The notes beneath the pieces are model-generated. The model saw nothing but the letters and a program-made list of their open reading frames with translations, made no database searches and was not told the DNA's origin. A program made the position numbers and the translations under genes. A DNA stretch of 64,000 bases from Aliiroseovarius sediminilitoris (GTDB lineage Bacteria > Pseudomonadota > Alphaproteobacteria > Rhodobacterales > Rhodobacteraceae), in NCBI RefSeq assembly GCF_900109955.1, contig NZ_FOJB01000001.1, positions 1-64,000 of the forward strand, in the 5' to 3' direction. This document shows positions 33,965-43,895 of the stretch, one piece after another (the stretch's first letter is position 1; every line of letters starts with the position of its first letter).

Positions 33965-35212
33965 TCAAAAATCCGGATCGTCCGGCAGTATCTCTTTTTG
34001 CGGGGATAGGACGATCGTCTTTTTGCCGTCCGTCAGCCGATAGGCATATTGGATGGCCGGGCGCTGGAACTTCTGCGTCAGTATGCGAAATCCCGCCCCC
34101 TTAAGGGGCAGTTCCTGACCCAGGCAAAATACCTTGTCAGGGTCCCAGATAAAGATGTCGTTTGTTTGCAGTTTTGTTGCGTCAAGCGGCAGACGATCCA
34201 GGCCCCAATAAACCTGCTGCCCATCGGTTCCATAGCCGTTGCCAATTTCCCGGAATTTGGTTGCATCGACGCCCGGCAGGGGAACAAGCGCAAGCGCCGA
34301 GGAACTGCTGTAGACGCGGTGCCTGTCACGCCAGTAAATGGTATCCCACCGGTCGAAAAGCCAGCGAAAGGATGCTCCATCGGCACCCTCGACGTGTACG
34401 TATTCCCAAATTGCATCGCGATTGTTGCGTGGATAAGCGCCTTTCGGATCTCTTGCCGGTGGCGAACCGTCGGCAAGCTGGCGATGCCAGACATGGTTCT
34501 TGTCGGCGTGATAGCGGCTTTCCTTTCGAAATGTCAGCGGGTCTGCTCCGGCAAACTCGATATCCCGTTTCGTATGGTTGTGACGCTGGAAAACCTGACC
34601 CTGTGCGGTGTAAACGTCGTCGAACAGCAAGAACGGCTCTTGTGCGGTTGCCGCCGCGATCCGGGCGGGGCGCTCTTCTTTCTCGCGCCAGGCCAGATAG
34701 GATTTCCACGCGGTTTTGAAGGGTTTGCATTGCGTTGTCTTGCGCCGCATCGACGCGGCGGCATCCGGGAACTGCTCCTTCTTGGCAAAGTCCCAGAGTT
34801 TGTCGGAGAGCCGCTTGAGAAGATCGGCATCGACTAGATCGCCGGGCCCGCGGACCACCGTGCCATCCTGCACCCGAACGGATTCAAGGGCCTCGGGAAA
34901 TATCGTGGCCACGGCACCTCCGGCATCTGCCGAGGGATCAATGTTTGCAGCCAGCGCATCAAGGATCGGCCAGATCGGGGCAAGTGCGCTTTTGTCATAA
35001 AAATTGAGCATCCAGGCTAGAAACAGGCGCTCTTGGTCTGGATCATGATGAACAATCAGAACGTCCGCATCGTCTCCGCTACCAAGGAGTTCGGATAACG
35101 CACGGCCAAATTGTACCTTGCGGTCGTCAAGGGTGATTTCTTGTTTGAACAGGGCTGCCAGTAGTTTCTCGTTCAACGGGCATTCAAACAGTAGACCTGC
35201 GGGTTCTGCCAT
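33965..35212 (-). CDS. DKNYY-type repeat protein
   Basis: A 415-residue protein without a signal peptide. The C-terminal half holds DKNYY-type repeats of the kind Y-x-D-x-x-x-V-Y/W: RYHADKNHVWHRQ, IYWRDRHRVYSSS and GYGTDGQQVYWGLDRLP, each followed by a short loop. The N-terminal half (1-200) is unrecognised and rich in acidic residues, with a GDLVDADLLKRLSDKLWDF helix. ATG 35212 follows AGGAGG; an upstream ATG at 35236 is less likely. DKNYY proteins are of unknown function and sometimes occur with toxin or secretion genes; no such gene is here. Confidence 0.6.
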   Translation of the reverse strand: MAEPAGLLFECPLNEKLLAALFKQEITLDDRKVQFGRALSELLGSGDDADVLIVHHDPDQERLFLAWMLNFYDKSALAPIWPILDALAANIDPSADAGGAVATIFPEALESVRVQDGTVVRGPGDLVDADLLKRLSDKLWDFAKKEQFPDAAASMRRKTTQCKPFKTAWKSYLAWREKEERPARIAAATAQEPFLLFDDVYTAQGQVFQRHNHTKRDIEFAGADPLTFRKESRYHADKNHVWHRQLADGSPPARDPKGAYPRNNRDAIWEYVHVEGADGASFRWLFDRWDTIYWRDRHRVYSSSSALALVPLPGVDATKFREIGNGYGTDGQQVYWGLDRLPLDATKLQTNDIFIWDPDKVFCLGQELPLKGAGFRILTQKFQRPAIQYAYRLTDGKKTIVLSPQKEILPDDPDF

Positions 35213-35300
35213 GGTTCTTATACCTCCTGCCAGCATTTATGCGCTGGCCCGTGAACAACCGCAATGGGCTCAAAACTGCCTTTCAACGCCCCGGCAACCC

Positions 35301-36530
35301 TCACCCTTTCCCAATCGGCACCACATTCTCGGCCTCGTCTGACAGCTCCTCAAAATCGAAATTATCCAGCCGCGCCGCACGTTTTCCGGCGCGTTCCGCC
35401 GCCGTGGTGATCCCCTCAACATCGCGTCGTGCCTGATCGAAGTGAGTCTCCAACTTGCCCGCGCGCTCGACAACAAGCTCCACATCCCGGTGAAGGTGCT
35501 TCAGCATCTTACGGATCTCGCCTGCCTGTTCGCGCATTCGGGCGTCTTTCAGGATCGCCCGCATGGTGTTCAGGGTCGCCATGCAGGTCGTGGGGGACAC
35601 GATCCAAACCCGCGCCGCGAACCCTTCGCGGACCAGTTCGGGGAAGTTGGCGTGCAGTTCGGCATAGACGGCCTCGGACGGCAGGAACATCAGGGCACCG
35701 TCGGCGGTTTCGCCTTCGATGATATATTTCTCGGCGATGGCCTTGATATGCGCCTTGACTGCGATGCGCATGGCCTTTGCCGCCTCGTTCACCTCGTAAG
35801 GCGTGTCCGCGGCGCGCAGGGCTTCATAAGCCTCCAGCGGGAATTTTGAATCGATCACGATCGGCCCCGGCGGGTTGGGCAGGTGGATCAGGCAATCGGC
35901 GCGTTTGCCGTTGGATAAGGTCTGTTGCAGGTCATAGCTGTCTTTGGGCAGCGCCTTGGATACGATGTCGTGCAGTTGTATCTCGCCAAATGCGCCGCGC
36001 GTCTGTTTGTTGGACAGGATATCCTGAAGGCTCAGCACATCGCCCGACAGCCGCGTGATGTTGTCCTGCGCCTTGTCGATCACCGCCAGCCGTTCCTGCA
36101 ACTGGGTCAGACTTTGGGTGGTTTTCACCGTGTTGCCTTGCAGGCTTTCCTTCATCCGCTCCTGCAATTCCGACATGGCGCGGGCGGATTTCATCGCGTT
36201 GTCATGCAGCCGGTCGTTCATCTGCTGCTGCACATGCGCCAGACGCGTTTCCATCGCCTGCAACACCTGCGCCTGTCCGGTGGACTGAGCATCCGACACC
36301 GTGCGCAACCCGCCCGACAGTTGATCCTGGCCCGCGCCCAGCATCTGCACAGCCTGCCCAAGACCGCCCATGTCGCGGGCAAGATCATGGGCCACGCGTG
36401 CCGATTGCCCCGCCCGGCGCACCACGACGATAAGCAGGACGAACATCAACACGGCCAGCACTGCCGCGCCGATCACCAGCAGCGTTGACGGGTCCGCGAG
36501 GTTGTAGGTTGTATCGCCAATCTGGATCAT
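35301..36530 (-). CDS. rmuC: RmuC family DNA recombination protein
   Basis: A 409-residue protein with an N-terminal membrane segment (about 16-36), a coiled coil (roughly 50-170) and the RmuC nuclease-like domain with [28 protein letters not shown] and [11 protein letters not shown]. In E. coli RmuC limits recombination at inverted repeats; its biochemical role is unsettled. Its start overlaps the mutL stop by four bases, so it is coupled to mismatch repair at the translation level. Confidence 0.92.
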   Translation of the reverse strand: MIQIGDTTYNLADPSTLLVIGAAVLAVLMFVLLIVVVRRAGQSARVAHDLARDMGGLGQAVQMLGAGQDQLSGGLRTVSDAQSTGQAQVLQAMETRLAHVQQQMNDRLHDNAMKSARAMSELQERMKESLQGNTVKTTQSLTQLQERLAVIDKAQDNITRLSGDVLSLQDILSNKQTRGAFGEIQLHDIVSKALPKDSYDLQQTLSNGKRADCLIHLPNPPGPIVIDSKFPLEAYEALRAADTPYEVNEAAKAMRIAVKAHIKAIAEKYIIEGETADGALMFLPSEAVYAELHANFPELVREGFAARVWIVSPTTCMATLNTMRAILKDARMREQAGEIRKMLKHLHRDVELVVERAGKLETHFDQARRDVEGITTAAERAGKRAARLDNFDFEELSDEAENVVPIGKG

Positions 36531-38392
36531 GTGCGGCCAAACAGCCTTTCGATATCTGCAAGTTTCAGTTCCACATAGGTGGGGCGGCCGTGGTTGCACT
36601 GGCCGGAATGAGGCGTGGCCTCCATCTCGCGCAAGAGCGCATTCATTTCCTCGGGCCGCATCCAGCGACCCGACCGGATCGAGCCGTGGCAGGCGACGCG
36701 GGACAACACGGCTTCAAGGCGCGCCTGCACCTTGTTGCTGTCGCCAAGGTCGGCCAGTTCGTCCAGCACGTCCTTGATCATCGCAGTGGCGTTGATTTCG
36801 CCCAGAATGGCCGGGGTCTCGCGCACGGCGATGGCGTCACCACCGAAGGGTTCGATGACAAGCCCCATCCGGGCAAGGTCATCTGCGACTTCCAACAGCC
36901 GCGCCACATCACCCGAGGACAGTTCGACGATTTCAGGGATCAAAAGGGCCTGACGCGCGACGCCGTTTTCGGCCATCTGGCGTTTGAGCTTTTCATAGAC
37001 CAGACGTTCATGTGCCGCGTGCTGATCCACGATAACCATGCCGGTTTCGGTTTGTGCGATGATGTAGTTCTCATGCACCTGCGCGCGGGCGGCGCCAAGG
37101 GGCAGCGCCTTTTGCAGGGCTTCGTTATCCGGCTCGACCACCGGATCAAAGCGGGCTGAGGGCGTGGACATTTCGGCAAAGCCCGGCACGTCAGAGCCGG
37201 GGGCTTGCGAGGTGTAGGTCTGCCGGATCGCGCCAGCGCCGGGGCGGTCCATTTGATAAACGCGCGGCGCCGGTTGTTCGGGCCGCATCGCGCCCAAAGT
37301 CGCCCCCGCGACAGTCGTTGACGCACGATGCCCCGCGCTTGCCAGCGCATGACGCAGGCCCGACACAATCAAGCCACGCGCAACGCCCGGTTCGCGAAAC
37401 CGCACCTCGGATTTCGCCGGATGCACGTTTACATCGACCAGATGCGGGTCGCAGGATACGAACAATGCAGCCGCCGGGTGCCGGTCGCGGCTGAGGAAAT
37501 CGAAATAGGCCGCGCGCAGTGCACCGGTCAGCAGCTTGTCTTTCACGGGGCGACCGTTCACGAACAGAAACTGCGCCACCGCAGCGCCGCGCGAATAGGT
37601 TGGAAGCGCCGCGAACCCGGTCAGGCGCAGCCCGTCGCGTTCCGCATCAATCCTGATCGCATTATCCGAAAAATCGCGCCCAAGGATGGACCCGAGCCGC
37701 CCGCCCAGCGCATCGAACATATCGCCGGTTTCAGGATCGGCGCGGAAGGTCACGCGGCCCTCACCGCCACCGGACACATCACGCAGGGTGAAGCCCACAT
37801 GCGGTTCAGCCATCGCAAGGCGCTTGATCACATCGGTGATCGCCTGCGCCTCGGCCCGATCGCTGCGCATAAATTTCAACCTTGCGGGTGTTGCGTAAAA
37901 AAGATCACGCAGCTCAACCACAGTTCCAGCCGACAAGGCCGCAGGCTTCACCACGCTGGTTTCACCGCCGGCCACCCGGATCGTGGCAGCATCAAACCCA
38001 TCGACCCGCGAGGTGATGGTCAGGCGACCAACCGACCCGAGCGACGGCAATGCCTCGCCCCGGAAGCCGAAGGTATGAATGTCCAGAAGGTCCGAGCCGT
38101 CGATCTTCGACGTCGCATGACGTGACAAAGCCAAATGCAGATCATCGGGCACAATCCCACACCCATCATCGGTGACACGGATCAGGGTTTTGCCGCCATC
38201 GGCATAGGCGATTTCAACCCGCGTCGCGCCGGCGTCCAGCGCATTTTCCACCAGTTCCTTGACGGCTGATGCGGGGCGCTCCACAACCTCGCCCGCTGCA
38301 ATTCTATTGATTGCAGCATCGTCCAACTGGCGAATGACCGGGCGGCGATCAGAGGCGCGCGCGGGGCTTATATGGGGGCTATCCTCGGGCAT
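36527..38392 (-). CDS. mutL: DNA mismatch repair protein MutL
   Basis: Mismatch repair ATPase, 621 residues. The GHKL ATPase motifs are intact: [38 protein letters not shown]. The C-terminal domain carries the metal-binding endonuclease motif [12 protein letters not shown] starting at Asp456, so this MutL should nick DNA itself, as expected in organisms without MutH. I chose ATG 38392 as the start because the leader before it is unlike the family. It is followed, overlapping, by rmuC. Confidence 0.96.
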   Translation of the reverse strand: MPEDSPHISPARASDRRPVIRQLDDAAINRIAAGEVVERPASAVKELVENALDAGATRVEIAYADGGKTLIRVTDDGCGIVPDDLHLALSRHATSKIDGSDLLDIHTFGFRGEALPSLGSVGRLTITSRVDGFDAATIRVAGGETSVVKPAALSAGTVVELRDLFYATPARLKFMRSDRAEAQAITDVIKRLAMAEPHVGFTLRDVSGGGEGRVTFRADPETGDMFDALGGRLGSILGRDFSDNAIRIDAERDGLRLTGFAALPTYSRGAAVAQFLFVNGRPVKDKLLTGALRAAYFDFLSRDRHPAAALFVSCDPHLVDVNVHPAKSEVRFREPGVARGLIVSGLRHALASAGHRASTTVAGATLGAMRPEQPAPRVYQMDRPGAGAIRQTYTSQAPGSDVPGFAEMSTPSARFDPVVEPDNEALQKALPLGAARAQVHENYIIAQTETGMVIVDQHAAHERLVYEKLKRQMAENGVARQALLIPEIVELSSGDVARLLEVADDLARMGLVIEPFGGDAIAVRETPAILGEINATAMIKDVLDELADLGDSNKVQARLEAVLSRVACHGSIRSGRWMRPEEMNALLREMEATPHSGQCNHGRPTYVELKLADIERLFGRT

Positions 38393-38462
38393 ACCACAAA
38401 ACCTAGCATATCTTGCGCCGATTCGACCATTGCGAATTGCCCGACCCAACAGCTACAACCGA

Positions 38463-39773
38463 TCAATTTGAAACAACGCCCTCAGGCTGGCCAACCACCA
38501 CGAAATGCAATGCATCCGGGTCGTAAAGCCGCGTCGCAACCCGCGTTGCATCCTCTAGCGTGACCGCCATCACTTGATCATTTCGCGTGGCAATGTAATC
38601 GACGGGCAGGTCTTCCATCTGCATCGACACCATAATATTGGCGATATTGGCATTGCCATCGAAACGCAGCGGATACGATCCGGTCAGATAAGTTTGCGCG
38701 GCAGTCAATTCATCCTGCGTGATGCCATCTTTCGCGATCTTGGCCCATTCACCGCGTGTCACTTCGATCGCTTCGGCCATGGACCCGTTTTGGCTGGAAA
38801 ACTGTCCCAATATGGTGTCTGACAGATCGGCATTGGCCAGAAACGTCCCGACGCCATAGGTCAGCCCGCGCTTCTCCCGCACCTCTTGCATCAGGCGCGA
38901 GCGCGAACCGCGTCCGCCCAGAACTTCATTCACAACGTAAGCAGCAAAGAAATCCGGGTCATCGCGAGCGATGCCAGACTGTCCGAACATTGTGACCGAT
39001 TGTGGTGTGTCAAAAGGAACGACCGTGGTGCCCCCGGACAACGCAAAATCCGCACGCGGTGGCAAAGGTGCACCGGTCGCGGGCAGCCCATCAAACAAGT
39101 CATCAAGCAGCTTGCTCAGATCATCCGCCGAGATATCGCCGACGGCAGCCACATAAATGCGATCCAGCGCAAGCGCGTCCTTCAGCGCCGTCACAAGATC
39201 GTCCCGCGTCAATCCCGCCACGCTGTCGACCGTACCAACCCGATAGCTGCCATAGGGGTGATCGCCATAGGCCATGCGATCCCATGTTTCGCCCACGATG
39301 GCGTTGGGATCGGTCGAGCGAGATGCCAGATGCGACATCACCTGCGCGCGAACACGGTCAATGGCAGCAGCATCAAAACGAGGCTCAGTTAGCGCCATAT
39401 GCAAAAGCTCTGTCGCCGCCTCGCGATTCTCGGTCAGAAACTGCGCCGAAACCGTCACCGCATCATCATAGGCTCCGAAACGATACGACGCGGCCAGGCT
39501 TTCACGTGCTTCGGCAAAGCCGCGCGCGTCCAAGTCCCCGGCCCCTTCTTCCAGAAGGCCGACCATGAAATTGACCGCCCCGCGCTTGCCCGGCCGATCC
39601 AGCGAGGTGCCACCGCGAAAGCGGATTTCCAGCGCGGTAAAGGGCAGGCTGTCTTCTTCGACCAGCCAGGCGTTAATTCCACCGGGCGTCGTGATTTCCT
39701 GAATGGCAATCTCGGCGCGGGCGGGAAAGCTCACAACCAACAGCGTGACAAGGGTGACGAACAGACGCTTCAT
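38463..39773 (-). CDS. M16 family peptidase homologue lacking the zinc motif
   Basis: A 436-residue protein with a signal peptide (ending near PARA). The fold is M16 (PqqL/mitochondrial-processing-peptidase type), but the HXXEH zinc motif is missing: the corresponding place reads VNFMVGLLEEGAG. It keeps the other family traits (GSYPLRF, EVREKRGLTYGVGTF). It is co-translated (four-base overlap) with the active M16 gene upstream and probably forms the non-catalytic half of a heterodimer. Confidence 0.9.
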   Translation of the reverse strand: MKRLFVTLVTLLVVSFPARAEIAIQEITTPGGINAWLVEEDSLPFTALEIRFRGGTSLDRPGKRGAVNFMVGLLEEGAGDLDARGFAEARESLAASYRFGAYDDAVTVSAQFLTENREAATELLHMALTEPRFDAAAIDRVRAQVMSHLASRSTDPNAIVGETWDRMAYGDHPYGSYRVGTVDSVAGLTRDDLVTALKDALALDRIYVAAVGDISADDLSKLLDDLFDGLPATGAPLPPRADFALSGGTTVVPFDTPQSVTMFGQSGIARDDPDFFAAYVVNEVLGGRGSRSRLMQEVREKRGLTYGVGTFLANADLSDTILGQFSSQNGSMAEAIEVTRGEWAKIAKDGITQDELTAAQTYLTGSYPLRFDGNANIANIMVSMQMEDLPVDYIATRNDQVMAVTLEDATRVATRLYDPDALHFVVVGQPEGVVSN

Positions 39774-41107
39774 TTCATTTCCTCTCCGCCTTCGGGAACA
39801 AGCCAGCCGGTGACGGATCGGCGATCATCGAACACCTTGCGCGCGGCGTCCATCACCTGTTCCGGAGTGACGGCCTGCAACACATCCGGCCACGCCTGCA
39901 CATCCTCGATCGTCAGGCCCGAAGTGAGCGCACGACCATAGCGCTGCGCCCGCTCCATCGCGCTGTCGAGCGCATAGACTTGATCTGCGCGGATCTGGAA
40001 CTTGATCCGCTCGAACTGATCAGGGTCGATGCCGGTGTCCAGAAACTTCGCAATCTGCGCGTCCAACGCCGCTTCGGCTTCGGCAAGGCTGGTGCCTTGG
40101 GTCGGATAGACCACCAGCGAAAACTCGGTGTCGTCCAGCATAACCGAGCCATAGCCCGCCCCGGCATAGACCGCGATTGGGTTTTCGAACTGAAGCGCAC
40201 GCCCCAACACAGATGTGGCCCCGCTTCCGCCAAGAATTTCGGCCAGATACACAAGGGCTGCGGCTTCTTCCTGCGCGCCTGCATCACGTTCGGGCGCGAC
40301 GTACTGGCGATAGACATAGGGTTGCGAGACCCTTGGGTCTTCGAAGCGTATCCGACGCTCGGCCAGTTGCGGCGGCTCGGCGCGTCGCTCGCGCGCCATC
40401 AGATCAGGCGTAGGCTTCAGCGGACCATAGTGTTTCTGTGCCAAAACCTTGACCTCATCCGGCGTCACATCGCCTGCGACAATCAAGACCGCATTGTTCG
40501 GTGCATAGAAACGTTCGTAAAATGCCAAGGCATCCTCGCGCGACAATTGGGCCGCTTCGTGGCGCCAACCGATGATCGGGGTGCCATAGGGATGGTTCAG
40601 ATACGCTGCCGCGTTCATTTGTTCATAGAACAGGGACGACGGGTCGTTGTCAGTGCGTTGGGCCCGCTCTTCAAGAATGACATTTCGTTCGGTCGCGATG
40701 TCATCCTGGGTCAGTCGCAGATTGCGCATCCGGTCGGCTTCCATCTGCATCATCAGACCCAGACGATCCGCTGCGACCCGCTGGAAATACGCGGTATAGT
40801 CCTGCGATGTGAATGCGTTGTCAGACCCACCATTTTCGGCAACCACGCGGCTCAGCTCTCCGGCCTCCATCGTGTCGGTGGCCTTGAACAACAGATGCTC
40901 CAGGAAATGCGCAATGCCTGACACGCCGGGTTGTTCGTCCGCAGCCCCCGCCCGATACCACAGCATATGGACGACGACCGGCGCACGGTGATCTTCGATC
41001 ACAACGACCTGAAGCCCGTTGTCCAGAGTGAAATCCGTGACGCCTTCTTTGGCGGAAATTGGGGTGCCTAACCCAACGGCCAGAAAAGCCGCAATCAAAA
41101 AACGCAT
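39770..41107 (-). CDS. M16 family zinc peptidase (active subunit)
   Basis: A 445-residue exported metallopeptidase. Signal peptide MRFLIAAFLAVGLGTPISA, then the inverted zinc motif HFLEH in GIAHFLEHLLFK, with the distal Glu in the ERNVILEERAQ stretch. Known relatives are beta subunits of processing peptidases or PqqL. ATG 41107 opens the signal peptide and follows GGAGT on the minus strand. It lies downstream of the DUF3035 lipoprotein gene (118-base gap) and is coupled to the inactive partner. Confidence 0.93.
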   Translation of the reverse strand: MRFLIAAFLAVGLGTPISAKEGVTDFTLDNGLQVVVIEDHRAPVVVHMLWYRAGAADEQPGVSGIAHFLEHLLFKATDTMEAGELSRVVAENGGSDNAFTSQDYTAYFQRVAADRLGLMMQMEADRMRNLRLTQDDIATERNVILEERAQRTDNDPSSLFYEQMNAAAYLNHPYGTPIIGWRHEAAQLSREDALAFYERFYAPNNAVLIVAGDVTPDEVKVLAQKHYGPLKPTPDLMARERRAEPPQLAERRIRFEDPRVSQPYVYRQYVAPERDAGAQEEAAALVYLAEILGGSGATSVLGRALQFENPIAVYAGAGYGSVMLDDTEFSLVVYPTQGTSLAEAEAALDAQIAKFLDTGIDPDQFERIKFQIRADQVYALDSAMERAQRYGRALTSGLTIEDVQAWPDVLQAVTPEQVMDAARKVFDDRRSVTGWLVPEGGEEMK

Positions 41108-41225
41108 CAGAGACTCCTGTCTGTTCCTAACCAAGTTACGCGCTGACGCGCGGGCTTCAAGGCGCGCAAACAGAGTTGTGATCGTCGTCGATCAGATGAA
41201 GAAAAACGGGGGCACTGGCCCCAAG

Positions 41226-41753
41226 TTACTGTGCCGCCACCGGGTCGGGCGGGGCAGCCGGTGTCCAGATGCCCAAGCGACGCAAGCGTTCAAGTTCGCG
41301 GTGCTGGTTCAGTTCCTGCGCCTCATACGCGCTGTAATATACATTCACGTTAAACAGCCGCTCAAGCAGCTTGCCGCGGTTTTCCTGACGCCATTTCAGG
41401 TCTTCTGCGGCCAGTTGACTGCGAATGCTCGCGGACACACCATATCGGCTTGCAGCAGTTACAAGCGCACCCTCACCACCGCGCAGACCCGTATTACGCA
41501 ACTGACCACCAAGTGCCGCCACGGCATCTGCGTTCGGTGTGGGGTCCGTGACGTTCGTGCCGCCCGGTGTCGGGGCAGGCAGCGCCTGATAGCTGGGCGG
41601 CTCCTGTAACGGCTTGGTCGGCAGGATCGAAAACTCGTCCGGTCCGGCCTGCGTGGACTTGATGTTCATCAGCTTGGGATCGCCACCAGAACAGGCTGTC
41701 AGAAGAATACCGGCGCAAAGAGCGGTCAAAAGTTTGACGGATGAAAATCGCAT
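41226..41753 (-). CDS. DUF3035 lipoprotein
   Basis: A 175-residue lipoprotein with the lipobox LLTAC, so Cys21 would be lipidated and the protein anchored in the envelope. The remainder matches DUF3035, known mainly from Rhodobacterales and always small and basic near the end (LKWRQENRGKLLERLF). It is followed by the M16 pair and preceded by lspA, whose signal peptidase would process this very lipoprotein. I use ATG 41753; an in-frame TTG at 41762 with GAGG four bases before it is an alternative. Confidence 0.88.
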   Translation of the reverse strand: MRFSSVKLLTALCAGILLTACSGGDPKLMNIKSTQAGPDEFSILPTKPLQEPPSYQALPAPTPGGTNVTDPTPNADAVAALGGQLRNTGLRGGEGALVTAASRYGVSASIRSQLAAEDLKWRQENRGKLLERLFNVNVYYSAYEAQELNQHRELERLRRLGIWTPAAPPDPVAAQ

Positions 41754-41806
41754 GTGACGCAAAACCCTCGTTTCCTATCGCTTCTTAGCCCATCTGGAAA
41801 CGCGCG

Positions 41807-42277
41807 TCACGGGGTCTTCTTCGATGATGAGAAGAGAACCAGGCCAATCGCCCCCGCGAAGACAAAAATGTCCGCCACGTTGAACGAAAACGGGTTCTGG
41901 ATGCCGCAGCAGGACATGTTCAGAAAGTCCACGACGGCACCGTAAACAATGCGATCCGCCGCATTTCCCAGTGCGCCGCCTATCAATAGGCCTGCGGATA
42001 TGTTGGCCCACCGCCCCAAACGCTCATTGCGCACCCATATGAAGACCCACATCGAAATCACCAGGCTGAGCACCACAAGCACCCATCGCATCGTCGCGGC
42101 GTCGGACCCGAACAGGCCGAAATTGACGCCTGTGTTCCACGCCATCTGATACACCAGATAAGGTGGCCAGATCGGGATCACGCCGACGCGGTCCAGTTCA
42201 AGTATGTAAAGAGAGTGAGACTTGCTGCCTTGATCAACGGCGAAGGCCAGAATGGCAGCTATCAGTAACGCGCGCAT
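41807..42277 (-). CDS. lspA: Signal peptidase II (prolipoprotein signal peptidase)
   Basis: Integral membrane aspartic peptidase that cuts the signal peptide from lipoproteins after lipid attachment. The 156-residue protein has four hydrophobic segments and both catalytic aspartates: in [11 protein letters not shown] and VVDFLNM. DQGSK is the conserved N-terminal motif, and NTGVNFGLF the second. ATG 42277 was chosen as the start. It begins seven bases after the purH stop. Confidence 0.95.
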   Translation of the reverse strand: MRALLIAAILAFAVDQGSKSHSLYILELDRVGVIPIWPPYLVYQMAWNTGVNFGLFGSDAATMRWVLVVLSLVISMWVFIWVRNERLGRWANISAGLLIGGALGNAADRIVYGAVVDFLNMSCCGIQNPFSFNVADIFVFAGAIGLVLFSSSKKTP

Positions 42278-42284
42278 GGTCACA

Positions 42285-43874
42285 TCAATGCCGGAAGTGG
42301 CGCATGCCGGTGAACACCATGGCAAGACCGGCTTCGTTCGCCGCGTCGATCACCTCGTTGTCACGCATCGAACCGCCTGGCTGGATCACGCAAGTGGCCC
42401 CTGCGGCTGCGGCTTCAAGCAACCCGTCGGGGAAGGGGAAGAACGCATCCGATGCCACGGCCGAGCCTTTGGCAAGACTTTCAGTCAGGCCCAACTCGTC
42501 CGCCATGCGTTGCGCCTTGGCGGCGGCAACATTGGCGCTGTCCAGACGGCTCATCTGACCGGCACCCACACCGACGGTCGCAAGACTTTTCACATAGACG
42601 ATGGCATTCGATTTGACGTGTTTGCCGACTTTCCAAGCGAACAACAAATCACGCAGTTGATCTTCGGTCGGCGCTTTGTCGGTCACGACTTTCAGATCAT
42701 TCAACCCGATATATCCCACATCTTTATCCTGAACGAGCAGACCTCCTGAAACCTGTTTATACGCTGTCAACGGCGTGCGAGGGTCCGGCAAGCCGTCCGT
42801 CAAAAGCAAACGCAGATTTTTCTTACCGGCAAAAATCTTGCGCGCGTCGTCCGAGGCTCCGGGGGCAATCACGACCTCGGTGAATATCTCCGTGATCTTC
42901 AAGGCGGTTTCGGCATCCAGCGGCTGATTCAGCGCCACGATCCCTCCAAAGGCGGAGGTGCGGTCGCAATCGAAGGCTTTTTGATACGCCTCAGCCAGAG
43001 TCGCGCCTTGGGCAACACCGCAGGGGTTGGCGTGTTTGATAATCGCTACGGCAGGGCTGTCGGCGGGGTCGAATTCTGCCACCAGTTCGAACGCGGCATC
43101 CGTGTCGTTTATGTTGTTGTAGCTGAGCTCCTTGCCCTGCAATTGCTGCGCGGTGGCAACGCCTGGACGGTTCGTGCCATCGGTATAGAACGCCGCCTTC
43201 TGGTGACTGTTCTCGCCGTAGCGCAGGGTCTGCTTCAATGTGCCCGCAAAGGCGCGGCGATATGGGGTTTGCAGGTCCAGCGCGCGCGCCATCCAATTGG
43301 ATACAGCCGCGTCATAGGCTGCCGTGCGGGCATAAGCTTTCTGAGCCAGCTTCTTGCGGAATTTCGGGCAGGTCGACCCATCGTGCTGGTCCAGATCGCC
43401 TAGCAGCCTGGGGTAATCTTCGACATCCACCACCACATTGACAAACGCATGGTTCTTGGCAGCAGCGCGGATCATTGCGGGACCACCAATGTCGATATTT
43501 TCGATACAGGTATCATAGTCGGCACCTTTGGCGACGGTTTCTTCGAACGGGTAAAGGTTCACCACCAACAGGTCGATGGCCCAGATGCCGTGTTCTTCCA
43601 TCGCCGCGACGTGTTCTTCATTGTCACGCAAGGCCAAAAGGCCGCCATGCACCATCGGGTGCAAGGTTTTGACGCGACCATCCATCATCTCGGGAAAATC
43701 GGTGACATCGGCCACGTCTTTCACGGCCACGCCTGCATCGCGCAGTGCCTTGGCCGAGCCGCCGGTGGACAGGATTTCAATCCCGCGCGCTTCCAGCGCA
43801 GTGCCCAGATCAATCAGGCCGGTTTTGTCAGATACGGAAATCAGCGCACGGCGCACGGGATGAAAGTCGGTCAT
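42285..43874 (-). CDS. purH: Bifunctional AICAR transformylase / IMP cyclohydrolase
   Basis: Performs the last two steps of purine synthesis to IMP. The 529-residue chain has the IMP cyclohydrolase domain (residues 1 to about 200, with [11 protein letters not shown] and [13 protein letters not shown]) and the AICAR transformylase domain, with [23 protein letters not shown] and [11 protein letters not shown]. Length and motifs are normal. It follows the heparinase-like gene by 21 bases and is followed by lspA after 10, so it is in the middle of an operon. Confidence 0.97.
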   Translation of the reverse strand: MTDFHPVRRALISVSDKTGLIDLGTALEARGIEILSTGGSAKALRDAGVAVKDVADVTDFPEMMDGRVKTLHPMVHGGLLALRDNEEHVAAMEEHGIWAIDLLVVNLYPFEETVAKGADYDTCIENIDIGGPAMIRAAAKNHAFVNVVVDVEDYPRLLGDLDQHDGSTCPKFRKKLAQKAYARTAAYDAAVSNWMARALDLQTPYRRAFAGTLKQTLRYGENSHQKAAFYTDGTNRPGVATAQQLQGKELSYNNINDTDAAFELVAEFDPADSPAVAIIKHANPCGVAQGATLAEAYQKAFDCDRTSAFGGIVALNQPLDAETALKITEIFTEVVIAPGASDDARKIFAGKKNLRLLLTDGLPDPRTPLTAYKQVSGGLLVQDKDVGYIGLNDLKVVTDKAPTEDQLRDLLFAWKVGKHVKSNAIVYVKSLATVGVGAGQMSRLDSANVAAAKAQRMADELGLTESLAKGSAVASDAFFPFPDGLLEAAAAGATCVIQPGGSMRDNEVIDAANEAGLAMVFTGMRHFRH

Positions 43875-43895
43875 GGCTCTTGGCCCCTTTGGCTC

